A stretch of DNA of 40,000 bases from Prorocentrum cordatum (GCA_963575745.1 CAUYUJ010022414.1:80937-120936), one strand, 5' to 3'. Counted from the first letter of the stretch, positions 1-9,867 are shown. Notes: generated by a model not told the origin, from the sequence alone. Program-made: numbers and translations.

Positions 1-28
1 TACGACGACTACTACTACTACTACTGCA

Positions 29-77
<49 letters not shown>

Positions 78-79
78 CG

Positions 80-127
<48 letters not shown>

Positions 128-175
128 GCTACTACTACTACTACTACTTTTACAACTACTACGAGTACTATTTGT
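1..175. repeat. (CTA)n trinucleotide microsatellite
   Basis: The window opens inside a long run of CTA/ACT triplets with a few interruptions, decaying by about position 175. It is simple-sequence DNA with no coding evidence. The next 250 bases hold nothing I recognise. Confidence 0.95.
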
Positions 176-424
176 AGATGCTGGCGGGTGCCGCGGGGAT
201 TCCGGGATACATAATTCTTGACGCTTCGCGTACCCCCACCAGCCCATCCAGAAACGATGTCCAGGCAAGTTGAAGAGATCAGGGAAGTGGGGGAGCAACC
301 AGAGGGACAGCCGATCCGTGCAAAGGATGAGGCGGAAGAGGAGGCCAGATGGATAGATGCGGGGGTGGCGAGGAACCGAGCGAAGGAGGGATGAGGAGAA
401 TGATGACGCTGGGTGGATGGTTGA

Positions 425-745
425 ATGCCGCTCGGATGCTTCTTGGAAGCCTTTTGGAAGCCTCTTCGGGCGTCTTGGGGGCTCTTGGGCGTCTTGGGTG
501 CTTCGGGGGGGGGCCTCTTGAGGCCGCTTGGGGTCCTCTTGGGGGGCTCTTGGGGGCCTGTTGGAGGCCTCTTGGGGCCTCTTGGGGGTCTCTTGGAGCT
601 TCATGGCGGCCTCTTGGGGCCTCTTGGAGGCCTCTTGGAACCATCCTGGGAGCCTCTTGGAGCCTCTTGGGGGCTTTTTGGGGCCTCATGGCGGCCTCTT
701 GGGGCCATCTTGGCGCCGCTTGGGGCCTCCTGAGCGCCTCCCGGG
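425..745. repeat. CTTGGGG-type minisatellite, block 1
   Basis: Degenerate tandem copies built on a CCTCTTGGGGGC core, with spacings that are often multiples of 11 bases. Read on the minus strand the block encodes an open P/R/Q/E/A-rich repeat (motifs like PQEAPRG). Read on the plus strand it gives L/G/W/S-rich peptides. Similar blocks lie at 14930-15480 and 35990-36530. The open frames are most simply a by-product of a repeat unit whose length is a multiple of three and which lacks stop triplets. Confidence 0.8.
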
Positions 746-1564
746 GCCATGTTGTAAGAGATCGATCAACGAAGAGGGTGGGGTCAATTAGCACTGCCCC
801 CCCCCCCCCCCCAAGATGCCAAAATGGGGCCCAAACCCTGGTAAAACAGATGATTATGGTTTCCTCGCCGAGGCCGTTTTGGACGCTCCAACTACCAGCG
901 AAACCCCCCGTCCAGGTCCAGGGGAGGGGGTTCGGGGGAGGGTCAAACCCCTCCCCGAAGGGGAAGTGGAAGATGGAAGAGGAACTTCCCAGAACCACCT
1001 ACGCCCAGAGGGATGGTGGGATTAGGCTCTTGTTTTGGTGGAGCACCAATCCATGAACATGGCCGCCAGAACAAACACATTTCACCTTATTGGGATGGTT
1101 CCCTCTTCAGTCGCTCTTTCAAGCCTAGTCAACAAATCGGGCCCGCGTCGCCGCCGTTCAAACCAACGTTCCTCTGTCACGGCTGTTGGCGCAACCCGAG
1201 GCCCGCGCAGAGGGGGCGCTGGTGGCCAACACGGGCTGCTGTGGCAGAGCCTGGGCGGCGGGGGCCGCCTTTTGCCCAGAAGGCGCCACGGTTATCAGAA
1301 GTTGTCCTGCGCACCACCATGCTTGGCCAGGAGCTTCCTGTGCCGTATCATGGGCCATACACCTTCTTGCGCGGTTCGAAGGGCCCCAGGATGCTCTTGG
1401 CCAGGGTCGGTGGTGGCAGAGAGGTGCCGCCTGTGTCTACGGAGCTTCCCACCGAGAGCCTCTCACACGGGGTCTGTCTCTCCTGAGATGCCCCCCCCCC
1501 GTCCTGCTGCCCTGGGGGTCGACAGCCTATCCTTGCCCCGTGGTGCGCGCCGCCAGTGCATCAG
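746..1564. other. No recognisable gene; C-homopolymer and anonymous G+C-rich DNA
   Basis: The stretch contains a run of 16 C at 797-812 and a shorter C run near 1492-1500. Several overlapping open frames exist in the G+C-rich part (1013-1486, 1035-1604), but none shows a motif I recognise. Confidence 0.6.
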
Positions 1565-1910
1565 GCTTCCGCCAGGAGCAGGAGGAGGGGGACGAGGAGG
1601 ATAAGGAAGAGGAGGGGGAGGAGGAGCAGGATGAAAACGGGGACGAGTAGGAGGAGGAGGAGGAGGAGGAGGAGGAGGAGGAGGAGAAGGAGGAGGAGGA
1701 AGACGGGGAGGAGGAGGAGGTGGAGGACGAGGAGAGGAAAGAGAGGGAGGATGATGATGATCATGATTAGGATGATTATTATGATCATGATGATGAGGCG
1801 CAGGATGATGTGGATGAGAACGAAAAAGGGGGTGGATGTGGAGGAGGAGGTGGTGGAGGAGGAGGAGGAGGAAGAGGACGAGGAGGAGGGGGAGAAAGAG
1901 GAGGAGCCTT
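1565..1910. repeat. GGA/GAG purine-tract microsatellite with a GAT-rich centre
   Basis: Long strand-asymmetric purine runs (GAGGAG) at about 1565-1745 and 1835-1910 flank an A+T-richer centre of GAT/ATC triplets at 1748-1800. Translation gives poly-E, poly-R or poly-G depending on frame and poly-L or poly-P on the other strand, as expected for simple sequence. Confidence 0.9.
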
Positions 1911-2084
1911 GCCTGGGAACCTTTCGAACGGGGCCTGTCCCTGCTCGTCAGGCCTCCCCGCCCTCTCTGGCGGCGGCCTTCTTCTCTTCGGGGTTCCATT
2001 TGACCCGCCGCCCGTGACTCGGGGTGCGCGCGCTGCGGGGCGTAGGCTGTCAAGACGGCCGCAGCGCGCGTGTGGGGAAGGGTT

Positions 2085-2400
2085 TGTTTTTTGTTATTAT
2101 GTGTTTTCTTCTTATTATTTTGATTCCTCTTTTTTTATTATGCTTATTATTCTTTTTTATTCTTCTTTTTATTATTATTATTATTATTATAATTCGCATT
2201 ATGTGTTGTATTGGTATTATCATTATTTGCATTCGTATTATTACGTTTCGTAATATTACTATTATTGGTACGTTGTTTATTTTTGGTATTCTTCTTCTTT
2301 GCATTATTATCATGATGATTCGTATTATTATTGTTGTTGTTGTTGGTTGTTTTATTGTGTTGTCATGTGTTGATCTCCTTATGCTTCTTATGTGTCTGTT
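2085..2400. repeat. A+T-rich TTA/TTAT simple-sequence tract
   Basis: An abrupt switch to A+T-rich DNA dominated by TTATTA and TATT triplets. It translates to I/Y/L-only peptides and is not coding. It forms the left flank of the YR retroelement, whose first repeat begins at 2423 after a short pyrimidine-rich stretch. Confidence 0.85.
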
Positions 2401-2422
2401 TATTATTCCTCTTCCCTCCTGT

Positions 2423-2507
2423 AGCAGCAGTGCGAAACGGAACGCAGCAGAGTGTCACAGAGCGTGCAATGCTATGTCTTCCCGCCTGGCCGCATCAGTT
2501 TCGGCTC
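2423..2507 (+). repeat. Split direct repeat A1 (5' end of YR element)
   Basis: These 85 bases align without gaps to A2 at 8711-8795, with about 9 mismatches by eye. The sequence starts AGCAGCAGTGCGAAACGG and ends GGCTC in both copies. Similarity stops on both sides. It marks the predicted 5' terminus of the element. Confidence 0.8.
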
Positions 2508-2874
2508 AAACTTTCTTCTATGTGGCGGCAAATGGGAGGTTTCGGCTGGGGCACCCCCCCAACAGCTCCAGCGGCCGAGAGCCCCTGGGCCAGCGATCTG
2601 CGGTTCTCGCCGTGTGCGCTGGCGATCTCGACCACTGCCAACGCCTGCCTGTCACAGACCGACGTCTGGGGGGCACCCGTCCAGCTCGGGGCCGCTGCCG
2701 TCGCGGTGGGCGTGAGCTTCCTGCGGGGGATCCTCGCACTGCTGGCGGTGCAGGCCTCCATCTGCACGTGCCTGGTTTCCGTGCGCGTGGTCCTGTGGGG
2801 GTTCGCCAAGTCGGAGGTGAGGCCGCCGATCGAACAGCGTGTTCCGCGACTGGCAGCTCTGGACATCGACTACA
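2508..2874 (+). pseudogene. Hydrophobic leader segment upstream of the Gag-like ORF
   Basis: The frame starting at positions divisible by three is open here and reads as protein-like sequence. It has a hydrophobic stretch around 2690-2800 (AAVAVGVSFLRGILALLAVQ, then CTCLVSVRVVLWGF) that could span a membrane. It is one frame away from the Gag-like frame that follows, so either an indel or an intron separates them. I infer it is the N-terminal part of the element's first protein, because it lies between A1 and the Gag-like region. No catalytic motif is visible. Confidence 0.4.
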
Positions 2875-4425
2875 ATGGCGCCCAAGCGGTTCCTGCGAAG
2901 GGCTCCCAACATCCAGCCGGGGGACGTGATGTTCTTCGGGAGCGGCGAGGCGGGGGAACCCTGGCATGAGAGGTTTATTCTTGCAGCAGTGGGAGGGGCG
3001 CGGTCCCTAGTATTGACGCCCGACGAGGACATCCACGAGGAGGAGATTGACGCACGGCACGTGGTGGACTTCAAGCAGGCTGGACCCAGGGGCGGCTTGC
3101 TGGCGGGCCTTGGAGCATCAAAGGGCCACCCGGTGTACCGCTTCACGGAGAGGCCCACGGGTGCAGCCCTCCAGGCCTGGTTCAACGCGGCGGAGGACCA
3201 TGCCGCGGAACTCCGCGACGAGCGGGGGCTTGCCCGGGCGGGTGACGAGCCGGAGCCTGCGGGCGAGCCGGCGCCACCTTTGCCCGACCGGGTCGCGCCC
3301 CATGGCGTCGAGCGTGCTGATTGGTGCTGTGTGGTCGCCGAGGGCGATGCCGAGGTGGGCAAGGTCTACTCCTTGCCCGATGCGCTGAAGACTCCTTCCG
3401 AAGGTTTCGTGGCGCTCGGCAAGTACGGGCTTTACGACTTGGGCAGGCGCGGCAGCTGGGTGGTCATGGTCAGGCTGGCGCCGGGCGAGACCGCGGGCGA
3501 GGTGCAGCGGGCGTTCGCGGCGGGGCAGTCGCCCTCCGCGCTCGTTGGGGGCACCCCCGCTCCGCCCGCCCCGCCTGGGGGTGCGCGCGCGCTGTCCATG
3601 AGGCGCGACACAGCCGGCCGTCGCTCTCGCTATCTCAAGAGCGTTGCGGAAGCTGCCGAGAAGGTCGAGTTCGAGGATTGGGCGTTGTCCGGGCCCCGCA
3701 CCGCGCTGTATGTGGCCACTGAGATTGCGAAGCAGAGCGGGGGCTCGGCCCAGCGCCACACGACTTGGAAGCATGAGAACAAGCTGAATTATGAAGAGCA
3801 CAGTGTGGTCGCTCACGAGATGCTGTCGGGGATTCTCGAGCTGGCGTGCACTTGCGACCAGGTGGATGCGTCGACCTTTGCGAGCATGGAAGCACAGGCG
3901 AGGCACATGCAGTTCCTTGAGCACAAGAAGAAGAAGGATACGGTCAAGGATTTCGATTCACAGGACTACTACCTTGGGCGCGCCAGGAGGACTGGCGGCG
4001 CCATCGCGAGCCCCGAGTGTCTCAAGTGGGTGGCGGAGTCTGCTGCGAGGGATTCGGCCGTCTTGAAGGAGGAGCGCAAGGCGGCGGAGGAGCGGGCCCT
4101 GGCGCGCGCTCTTCCGAAGAAGTCACGATGGATTTCGAGGCTGGGAAGTGGCCGACCCCAGCTGGTGCTAGCAGGCCTCTGGAGAGCATGGCGCCGAGGG
4201 ACTTGCTGCCCTTCCCACGGCGCCCGTGTGTCCAGCGAAGAGTACGCGATCCTTGCCGCGACGCTCCGCCCAGAGGATTGGCCGCCGGTCTGCTGTTGGC
4301 CGCCGCGCGAACGACTGCATCGCCGCCCCGGACAACCTGCGCGGGGAGGGCGATTTTTGCTCGAGGCCCCGGCCTTCGGAGGCGCAGTTTTCTGCGGTGG
4401 ACATGCCCCGGCAGGCCGCGTCTGA
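2875..4425 (+). pseudogene. gag: Gag-like protein of the YR retroelement (frameshifted near its end)
   Basis: The frame is open from 2839, with the first ATG at 2875 (MAPKRFLRRAPN). The middle and C-terminal part (about 3700-4120) contains a conserved-looking block with the motifs YVATEIAKQSGG, HMQFLEHKKKKD and KWVAESAARDS, followed by a charged E/R/K helix. This block resembles an uncharacterised region found upstream of RT in dinoflagellate retroelement proteins. I call it Gag-like by position, because no zinc knuckle is present. After about 4120 the same frame gives Arg/Pro-rich nonsense to a stop at 4423-4425. The continuation motif (MAPRDLLPFPRR) appears in the frame of 4017-4613, which indicates an indel near 4110-4190. 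The product would package or bind element RNA if it behaves like other Gags. Confidence 0.55.
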
Positions 4426-5690
4426 GGGACAGACCGCCCGGCGACGCCCCCAGCCCCGAGGCGGCCCTGGTGGAGTTGCTCGGCTCGGGCAGTATGGGCT
4501 TCGGCCCCGACGACCCCACTGCGGCTGCGCCGTATGATTGTGGCTTGGTTTCGTGGCCTGAGTCAGCGGGCCGCGCTGGCTTGCTGGAGGAGCTGCCGGA
4601 GCGCGGCGATTGACGGTGAGAATTCGCTGATGCTTCGCGCTGATGAGGTCCGCCCTGGCGCCTCCGAGGCGCACTGGGATGCGACCTTGCAATCCAACAA
4701 AGATGAGCACGTGCAGTTCGTGCAGGATTTGCCGGTCCGTGGCGTGGTGGAGCTGCGCACTCATCGCGATTTGAAGCGGGGGTCTTCTGCGTCAGGAAGA
4801 GGTCGGGCCGACTGAGGCTCACGGTTGACGCTCGGGCAGCGAACCAGGCCCTGAGGTCCGCCAACGATCCACATGGCGTCGACCGCGGCGGTCGCGGGTT
4901 CTCGATCCAGGACATCGCGGATTGCATCTATCAGTTCAGGGCGCCGGACTACATGGCGTCGCGGTTCGGCACGCGCCCTCTTAAGGCTCGCCCGCTGGGC
5001 GCGATGGAAGTGGGCGGCCACGCGCTCGCTGACGGAGCTTGGGGGCACCCTTGCCTGAGGGTGCCCCCCATAGGCTTCTCGTGGGTCATGATGCGGGCGC
5101 AGCAGGTCCACCGGAAGCTGCCCCCGCGCGGTGGCCTCGGCGGCATCGAGGGCGAGCTGGTCGACCGGCAGATCGCGCCCAGCGTGGACTCGCTCCACGT
5201 TCCTCGAATCGCGCCCGTGGACAACGAGATCTTCGTCTCCTCGCGGGCGGGCGCCACCAGAGGCGCGCGCAGGGAGGCTGCCGAGGTCACGTCCGAGGTC
5301 GGCTTGCCCGAGGTCGAGGAGAGCAAGACGATCGTGGAGGCGCTGGGCCTGGAGCTGGATGGCATCAAGCTGCGGGCCCGGCTAGCGCGTGCGAGGCGCT
5401 TGCCGGTGGGGCTTCGGGCCCAGGCGCCGCTGCGGCGGCGGCGAGTGGCGGGCAGGGAGGTCGAGCAGATGATCGGCCACTGCACGCGCGCCGCGCTGCT
5501 GAACCGCCCGGCCCTGCGCGTCTTCCGCTCGGCGTGCGACTTCGCGAGGAAGGGCTGCCAGGCGGCCGTGCCGCTCTGGCCGTTTGTGCGGCGGGGGCCC
5601 GCCAACGTGCTCCACCTGCTGCCGCTGCTCACCGCGCAGTGCGACTTGCCGCGCCACGCTCCGGGGCTACGCGGTACAGGAGGCCGACAT
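4130..5690 (+). pseudogene. pol: Reverse transcriptase domain of the YR retroelement
   Basis: A pre-RT linker (PYDCGLVSWPESAGR near 4533, then LPVRGVVELRTH near 4730) leads into RT after a frame change near 4780. In one frame from about 4785 to 5690 I read GVFCVRKRSGRLRLTVDARAAN (motif 1/2 type, split across residues), DIADCIYQF (motif A, first Asp at 4911), GFSWVMMRAQ (5070s, motif B side) and PVDNEIFVSS (motif C, Asp at 5220, replacing the usual Y-V-D-N). A thumb/connection block follows (MIGHCTRAALLNR, FVRRGPAN). A VDN motif C rather than YxDD is typical of DIRS-type RTs. The enzyme would copy element RNA into DNA. At least two frame changes break the gene. Confidence 0.75.
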
Positions 5691-6159
5691 GGAGCTCGCG
5701 GCGGTGCGGGAGGTGGGCCGCTGGAGTGGGCGCCGGCGCATCCGCGTCGAGTCGACCTTGCGCCCGCCGGACTCAGCTCAGGCCGAACTGTCCAGAGGGG
5801 GGCAACGCGAGCCTTCTCGACCTCTTCCTCTGGCTCACCAAGTCCCCCTTGGCGCTGTGCCCAAGGCCCCTGAGAGGCCTGGAGATGCCCCGTGGCAGGA
5901 GGCGCGCGGGGGCTCAAAGGAGGCTCGTCAACAAGCTGTTCCTACTTCATGGGCTCCAAGGGGTCTCGAAGGGGTACCAGGTGCGCTTGCTCATCGCAAA
6001 CATCCGGGACTTACTCCGCGGGTTCCTTAAAGTCTTGAGGGTGCCCCTCATCACCACGGGCTACGTGGCTCACCGCCGGTCGAGGCAATTCCTGAAGAGC
6101 TCCCGGGGAATCTGGTATGTGGCGACGTCGACATTAGCATCAATCACGAGTTCCCCGAG

Positions 6160-6520
6160 AAGAGGGGTTCATCGAGGGGGCCTCTTGGAAGACAATCCAG
6201 GCGAGGAGATGCCGTAGGGAGGAGGCGATTCACCTCGAGGAGCTCAGAGCCGTGTTATTCGGAGGCGGAAGTGCCGTCAGGCTGGGCACCACCGTCACCG
6301 CCATGTGTTCTTGTGTGATAGTATGGGCATGGTGTTGAGCCTCGAGAAGGGCCGAGCGGTCTCGCCTCCGGTGCTATTTCTGCATAGGAAGTGGGCCGCT
6401 ATTTCGCTGGCGCTTCCTTCTCCCGCACGAGTGCGAGATGGGTTGCCAGCGAGCTCAACCCCGCGGATGAGCCAAGCCGATGGTTCGATTCGCCTGCTGA
6501 GAAAGCGGCCGCTGCTGCGC
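6160..6520 (+). pseudogene. RNase H-like region of the YR retroelement
   Basis: Three frames in succession carry an RNase H-like signature. WKTIQARRCRREEAIHLEEL lies at about 6185-6250, with a candidate catalytic Glu in EELRA. CDSMGMVLSLEKGR lies at about 6313-6355, with a candidate Asp. RWVASELNPADEPSRWFDS lies at about 6430-6495, where the NPADEPSR box is the usual end of RNase H in DIRS-like and related retroelements. The frame changes occur near 6265 and between 6355 and 6430. The enzyme would degrade the RNA strand after reverse transcription. The 470 bases before it (5690-6160) carry no motif I recognise but lie between RT and RNase H. Confidence 0.68.
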
Positions 6521-6830
6521 TGGGCGCCCGGCGACGCGGGCACGGCGAAGCCGGCTCGAGCGCCGCGCGAAAGGGCTGGCGCGCGCGGGCCTGGCAGCCC
6601 CCCGTGCGAGAGGGTGCTGCGGAGGAGCGGCGCCTTGCCCGAGGGCCAAGGGCGCCTTCCGCGCCCGCGGCTTGCGCCGGCCCCTTCGGCATGGGCGGCG
6701 GAGGGCCCGGCGTCCTCGATCGAGCGGCAGCTGCGTTCACCGACGAGGTGTCGCTGATCCCGCGTGCCCCGCCCCGACCGCCCTCCCTTGCCGCCGTTCG
6801 CGCGGGCCATCGAGGCGGCCAGGGAGCTAG

Positions 6831-7844
6831 AGGCTGGTCGGGACTGGCGGGCTCACGACGCTGGAGCAGGAGAGCATCGCGCTGAAGACGAGGCAGGACT
6901 ACGAGAGGAGGCTGGCGCGGTTCGACGACTTCTGCAGGACCCGCGGGGTCGGGGCGTTGAACGACGCCGAGCTGGAGGGGGCCATCGTGGAGTACATGGA
7001 CCACCAGCGCAGCAGGTGCGAGCCGTCGAACAGCGGGGCAAAGCTGCCGGCCGCCATCGGGCATCGCGACCCAAGGCTGCACCGCGCAGGGAGGCTGCTC
7101 AAGCTGCCCAGGGCGGCGCGGGCGCTGCAGGGCTGGCGGGGACTGGTGCCGCCAGTGACGCGGACGCCGGCGCCCTGGGCGGCGGTGGCGGCCATTGCGG
7201 TGGCCCTGGTCCACCTCGGCCATCGGCGCGCGGCCCTCGGCGCGGCGCTCGCCGCGGACGCTTGCCTGCGCCCGGGGGAGCTGCTGTCGCTGAGGGCGAA
7301 CCACGCAGTGCCCGCGCAGCCCAGGGCCGGAGGCGACTACCGATTCACGTCGTTGGTGCTGAGGCCCGAGAAGGAGCTGCGAGCGACCAAAACCAAGGGC
7401 TTCAACGACTCGATTCTGCTCGACAGCCCGTCAAGGTCGTACCTGGACCCTTGCTGGAGCAGATTGCGCGCCAGTCTCAGCTCATTGAGCGCCTCTTTCC
7501 ATGGTCGGGGGCGGCCTTCAATGCCATGTTCAAGGAGGCGGCCGCCCTTGGTCGGCCTCGCAAACTGGGAGTTGACGCCCCACGTCCTTCGCCACTCCGG
7601 GCTGTCGCACGACTGGCTCACCATGGCGAGGGGCCCAGAGGCCATCGAGCGCCGGGCGCGCGGGGCGTCGGACCTCTGCGCGAGGCGCTACGAGAAGGGC
7701 TCCAGGGTGATGCGCCGCCTGGCCCCCCTGGACCGCGGCCGGCAGCTGCTGCTGGCCGAGGCCGACCTGCTGCTCGAGGGCGCGCTGCAGGACGGGCGCG
7801 CAGGCAACTTCGCGCGCGTGCTCCGGGACGCGGGCCTCGAGTGA
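6831..7844 (+). CDS. Tyrosine recombinase (phage-integrase family) of the YR retroelement
   Basis: This stop-free frame begins after a TAG at 6828-6830, so no start is implied and it was probably fused to upstream Pol. The N-terminal part (ALKTRQDYERRLARFDDF) is a SAM-like core-binding domain. The catalytic domain shows CLRPGELLSL with the first Arg at 7269-7271, HVLRHSG (H at 7581, R at 7590, H at 7593; H-x-x-R-H) and ARRYEKG with the nucleophilic Tyr at 7689-7691. The Arg-to-Tyr spacing of 33 residues is normal for the family. It would integrate circular element DNA by site-specific strand exchange. A central stretch (about 7430-7560) reads poorly and may hold a compensated pair of indels or an intron. 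This is the best-preserved gene of the element. The stop is TGA at 7842-7844. Confidence 0.85.
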   Translation, partial: RLVGTGGLTTLEQESIALKTRQDYERRLARFDDFCRTRGVGALNDAELEGAIVEYMDHQRSRCEPSNSGAKLPAAIGHRDPRLHRAGRLLKLPRAARALQGWRGLVPPVTRTPAPWAAVAAIAVALVHLGHRRAALGAALAADACLRPGELLSLRANHAVPAQPRAGGDYRFTSLVLRPEKELRATKTKGFNDSILLDSPSRSYLDPCWSRLRASLSSLSASFHGRGRPSMPCSRRRPPLVGLANWELTPHVLRHSGLSHDWLTMARGPEAIERRARGASDLCARRYEKGSRVMRRLAPLDRGRQLLLAEADLLLEGALQDGRAGNFARVLRDAGLE

Positions 7845-7944
7845 GCTCGCCAGAGCCAGGCCCCCGCAGCAGGCCGTTGTTTTGGGGATTTTTCCCCGGA
7901 AAATGAGGCCTGTCGTTCTCGTTGCAGCAGAAAGGCTGACGTGT

Positions 7945-8545
7945 TAGGACCTGGGGCATCAGAGATAGCGCTGCCCTGGACTTGGGCAAGGAGAAGACAA
8001 TTCGGAATGTGCTCAAGCTTGTGCCGCATGCTAGCTGGGTGCACTTGGGCGCGCCGTGCGCTAGTTTCTCAGGCGCTCACCAAGGCATGCCCGGCTCTCC
8101 TGGAGTCCCCTTGCGCACCCTTCAGTATCCTCGTGCCCCCCCCCCTCGCAGGCATCGATGCAGACGAAGTCAGAGTAGTAAATCTCATGTTGCGGACCGC
8201 GAACTGCATAATCAGAGCGTGCATTCGTCATCACGTGCCCGCGCCGCTGGAGAAAAGAAAAAAAAAACGCAGGTCCTGGTGGGGGCAACCCAGACTAGCG
8301 CAGCTCTTGCGTCAAGGCTCGGCCACGCGCGCAGTGCATTGTAGATATGGCATGCTTTGGCACGATTGCACGCTGGGACGAGAACACAGGCGTTTCGGCT
8401 CCCATCGGAGCCCAGTGCACCCAAGCCCAGTGTAGATACTCAGGCAAACGACATGAAATTCGAAAAGGCAAGGCTCCAGGAGGCAGACTGTGGACACAGG
8501 TCGCCGAGCCGTATCCTCCTTGCATGCTGCAGCACAGGTCTAACT
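7945..8545 (+). pseudogene. Cytosine-MTase-like domain downstream of the recombinase
   Basis: Read across frames, the region has SWVHLGAPCASFSGAHQG (about 8030-8095), with PCxxFS resembling motif IV of C5-cytosine methyltransferases. DADEVRVVNLMLRTANCIIR follows at 8155-8215, then VPAPLE where E-N/H-P is expected, SWWGQPRLAQLL near 8270-8310, CRYGMLW near 8340-8360 and TQVAEPYPPCMLQ near 8498-8535. The same motif series occurs in the LINE and copia elements of this window. The candidate catalytic Cys is present, but the coding frame is interrupted more than once. An A-rich insertion at about 8255-8268 has replaced the E-N/H-P box. The activity is inferred and the domain may be only MTase-like in fold. 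Confidence 0.55.
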
Positions 8546-8617
8546 TAGTTAATGCGTCGCTTTGGGAGGGAGTGCCGCTTCAACCGCAAGGTCGAAGTTA
8601 ATGGCGGTTGTTGGCGC

Positions 8618-8709
8618 GGTGTGCGAGCTAGCTCTCAGTTGTTCTGGCTCGCTTTTGCCGCAAGCGAATCCCCTGCGCCATTTCGAGAATTATCTGGCCT
8701 GTGGAAATG
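8618..8709 (+). repeat. Split direct repeat B1
   Basis: This 92-base unit starts GGTGTGCGAGCTAGCTCTCAG and ends CCTGTGGAAA-plus two bases. It matches B2 at 8875-8966 with roughly a dozen differences and a one-base gap. It ends directly before A2, as expected for the internal junction of a split-direct-repeat element. Confidence 0.78.
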
Positions 8710-8710
8710 C

Positions 8711-8795
8711 AGCAGCAGTGCGAAACGGAGCGCAGCAGAGTGCCACAGAGCGTGTACTGTTATGCTTTCCCGCCTGGCCGCATCTGTTGCGGCTC
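8711..8795 (+). repeat. Split direct repeat A2
   Basis: An 85-base ungapped match to A1 (2423-2507), lying immediately after B1. In the Ngaro/PAT model the B1-A2 junction is equivalent to the joint formed between the element's 3' end (B2) and 5' end (A1) in the circular intermediate. Confidence 0.8.
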
Positions 8796-8874
8796 TAGCG
8801 GTTTTTTGTGCCCTAAGCCATCCCACCGCGTGCCTCTTCATGTGTAAAGCTCTCTACTGCGCAAGCTACGGCAA

Positions 8875-8966
8875 GGTGTGCGAGCTAGCTCTCAGCTGTT
8901 CTGGTCGCTTGTGTCACAAGCGAATCCCCTGCGCCATCGCCAGGATTATTTGGCCTGTGGAAAAGG
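8875..8966 (+). repeat. Split direct repeat B2 (3' end of YR element)
   Basis: Second copy of the B repeat, 79 bases after A2. Similarity to B1 ends at about 8966, just before a CTC-rich microsatellite, which places the predicted 3' terminus of the element here. Confidence 0.78.
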
Positions 8967-8969
8967 TGC

Positions 8970-9025
8970 ATCCTCCTCCTCTTCCGCCTCCGCCTCCTCC
9001 TCCTCCACCTCCTCCTCCATTTCTA
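8970..9025. repeat. CTC/CTT pyrimidine microsatellite
   Basis: Runs of CCTCCTCCT broken by TTCC and CCACC, forming the right flank of the YR retroelement. Confidence 0.9.
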
Positions 9026-9191
9026 TGTTTGTCAACATCTATTTTCGCCCGGTCGCACCCTGAGGCTAGTTTTTAGGGCAGACCGGGCCTTTTCGCATGA
9101 GACTTTTTCACCAGATGTGCTTCTGAGCTTAAGCATGGCAATGGTATGATTATGAGTTTCCTTACCCACCGATTCTGAGCTTTAACATGGA

Positions 9192-9547
9192 GGGCGGGTG
9201 GTTTTCAACACGTGGCTCTCGCCATCGCGCGGCGCACATTCGTTTTAACAATGTGTGCAACAAAAACTTCACGGATTGAGTGTGGGTGGTTTTCAAATTG
9301 TGGCTCTCGCCTTAGCGCGGCGCACATACGTTTTGAAAAGTTACCAGAAGTTCGCAGATTGAGGGCGAGTCGTTTTCAAAATGTGGCTCTCGTGTTTAGG
9401 TCGGCGAACATTCGTTGTAAAATGTCGCGATGGTTTCACTTATTGAGGGCGGTTCCTTTTCAAATTGTTCTTCTCGCCTTAGCGCGGCGCACAGGTCTGG
9501 TAAACAGAAACACACATGGATGTGCAATGCAAGCGTTTCACGGATTC
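9192..9547. repeat. Tandem repeat of about 83-97 bp, four diverged units
   Basis: Units begin near 9192, 9281, 9364 and 9448. Each contains GGTTTTCAAA, then TGTGGCTCTCGCC, then GCGCGGCGCACAT, then CGTTTT, and ends with a TTGAG-like box. A shorter echo (TTCTGAGCTT[A/T]A[A/G]CATGG) occurs twice at about 9122 and 9173. The units are clearly diverged from one another, so the array is old. No coding evidence. Confidence 0.85.
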
Positions 9548-9867
9548 CCACCATCAGCGTAACACGCGACATGGTGTTTTGGAAGGATTCATGACTACGT
9601 GGGCGCAACAGTTACGTTAATTCTCTGTGCTGAAGTCCTAGGTATGGCGCTCCGGCACGACTCAGCATCGTCAAGACGCAACAGTCAGGTTGATCCGTGG
9701 CGCTGGAATCCCGACAACAATATTTTGGCATGCTTCAGGGTCTTCAAACGAGTGTTTTCCAACGAGGCAGTTCCATCAATAGAATTGAGCCGTTGTAGGG
9801 GCCTGTGAAGAGGGAGCTTGGAGGGAGGGTTTACTCCAACATCGTTGATGGCTCTTGGGTTTACACT
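9548..9867. other. Anonymous sequence, no gene seen
   Basis: Mixed-composition DNA between the 86-bp repeat and the next CTC tract. I found no protein motif, RNA gene or repeat in it. Confidence 0.5.

Larger units (their letters stand above)
2423..8966 (+). mobile_element. Degenerate tyrosine-recombinase retroelement (Ngaro/PAT/DIRS-like) with split direct repeats
   Basis: In order along the plus strand: repeat A1, a Gag-like region, a reverse transcriptase with a VDN motif C, an RNase H-like region, a tyrosine recombinase, an MTase-like domain, then repeats B1, A2 and B2. Gag-RT-RH-YR is the order of DIRS-superfamily retroelements. Those elements insert through a circular DNA intermediate and make no target-site duplication, and none is seen. 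The A1 ... B1-A2-B2 plan is the split-direct-repeat layout known for Ngaro and PAT elements, and B1 abuts A2 within one base as that model predicts. The reading frame changes several times and some motifs are damaged, so this copy is dead unless some shifts are introns. Both flanks are pyrimidine-rich simple sequence (2405-2421 and 8971-9020), as if the element landed in a microsatellite. Confidence 0.78.

Noticed and set aside
1463-2253. Poly-P, poly-R, poly-E and poly-L open frames in GAG/CTC tracts (also at 9776-10085 and 35077-35409)
   Set aside because: Simple-sequence translation without any non-repetitive domain.
2485-2510. TTTCGGCTCAAA resembling the end of the dinoflagellate spliced leader (relict SL)
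   Set aside because: It belongs to repeat A1, and the A2 copy reads GTTGCGGCTCTA. The rest of the spliced leader is absent. I found no other spliced-leader match on either strand.
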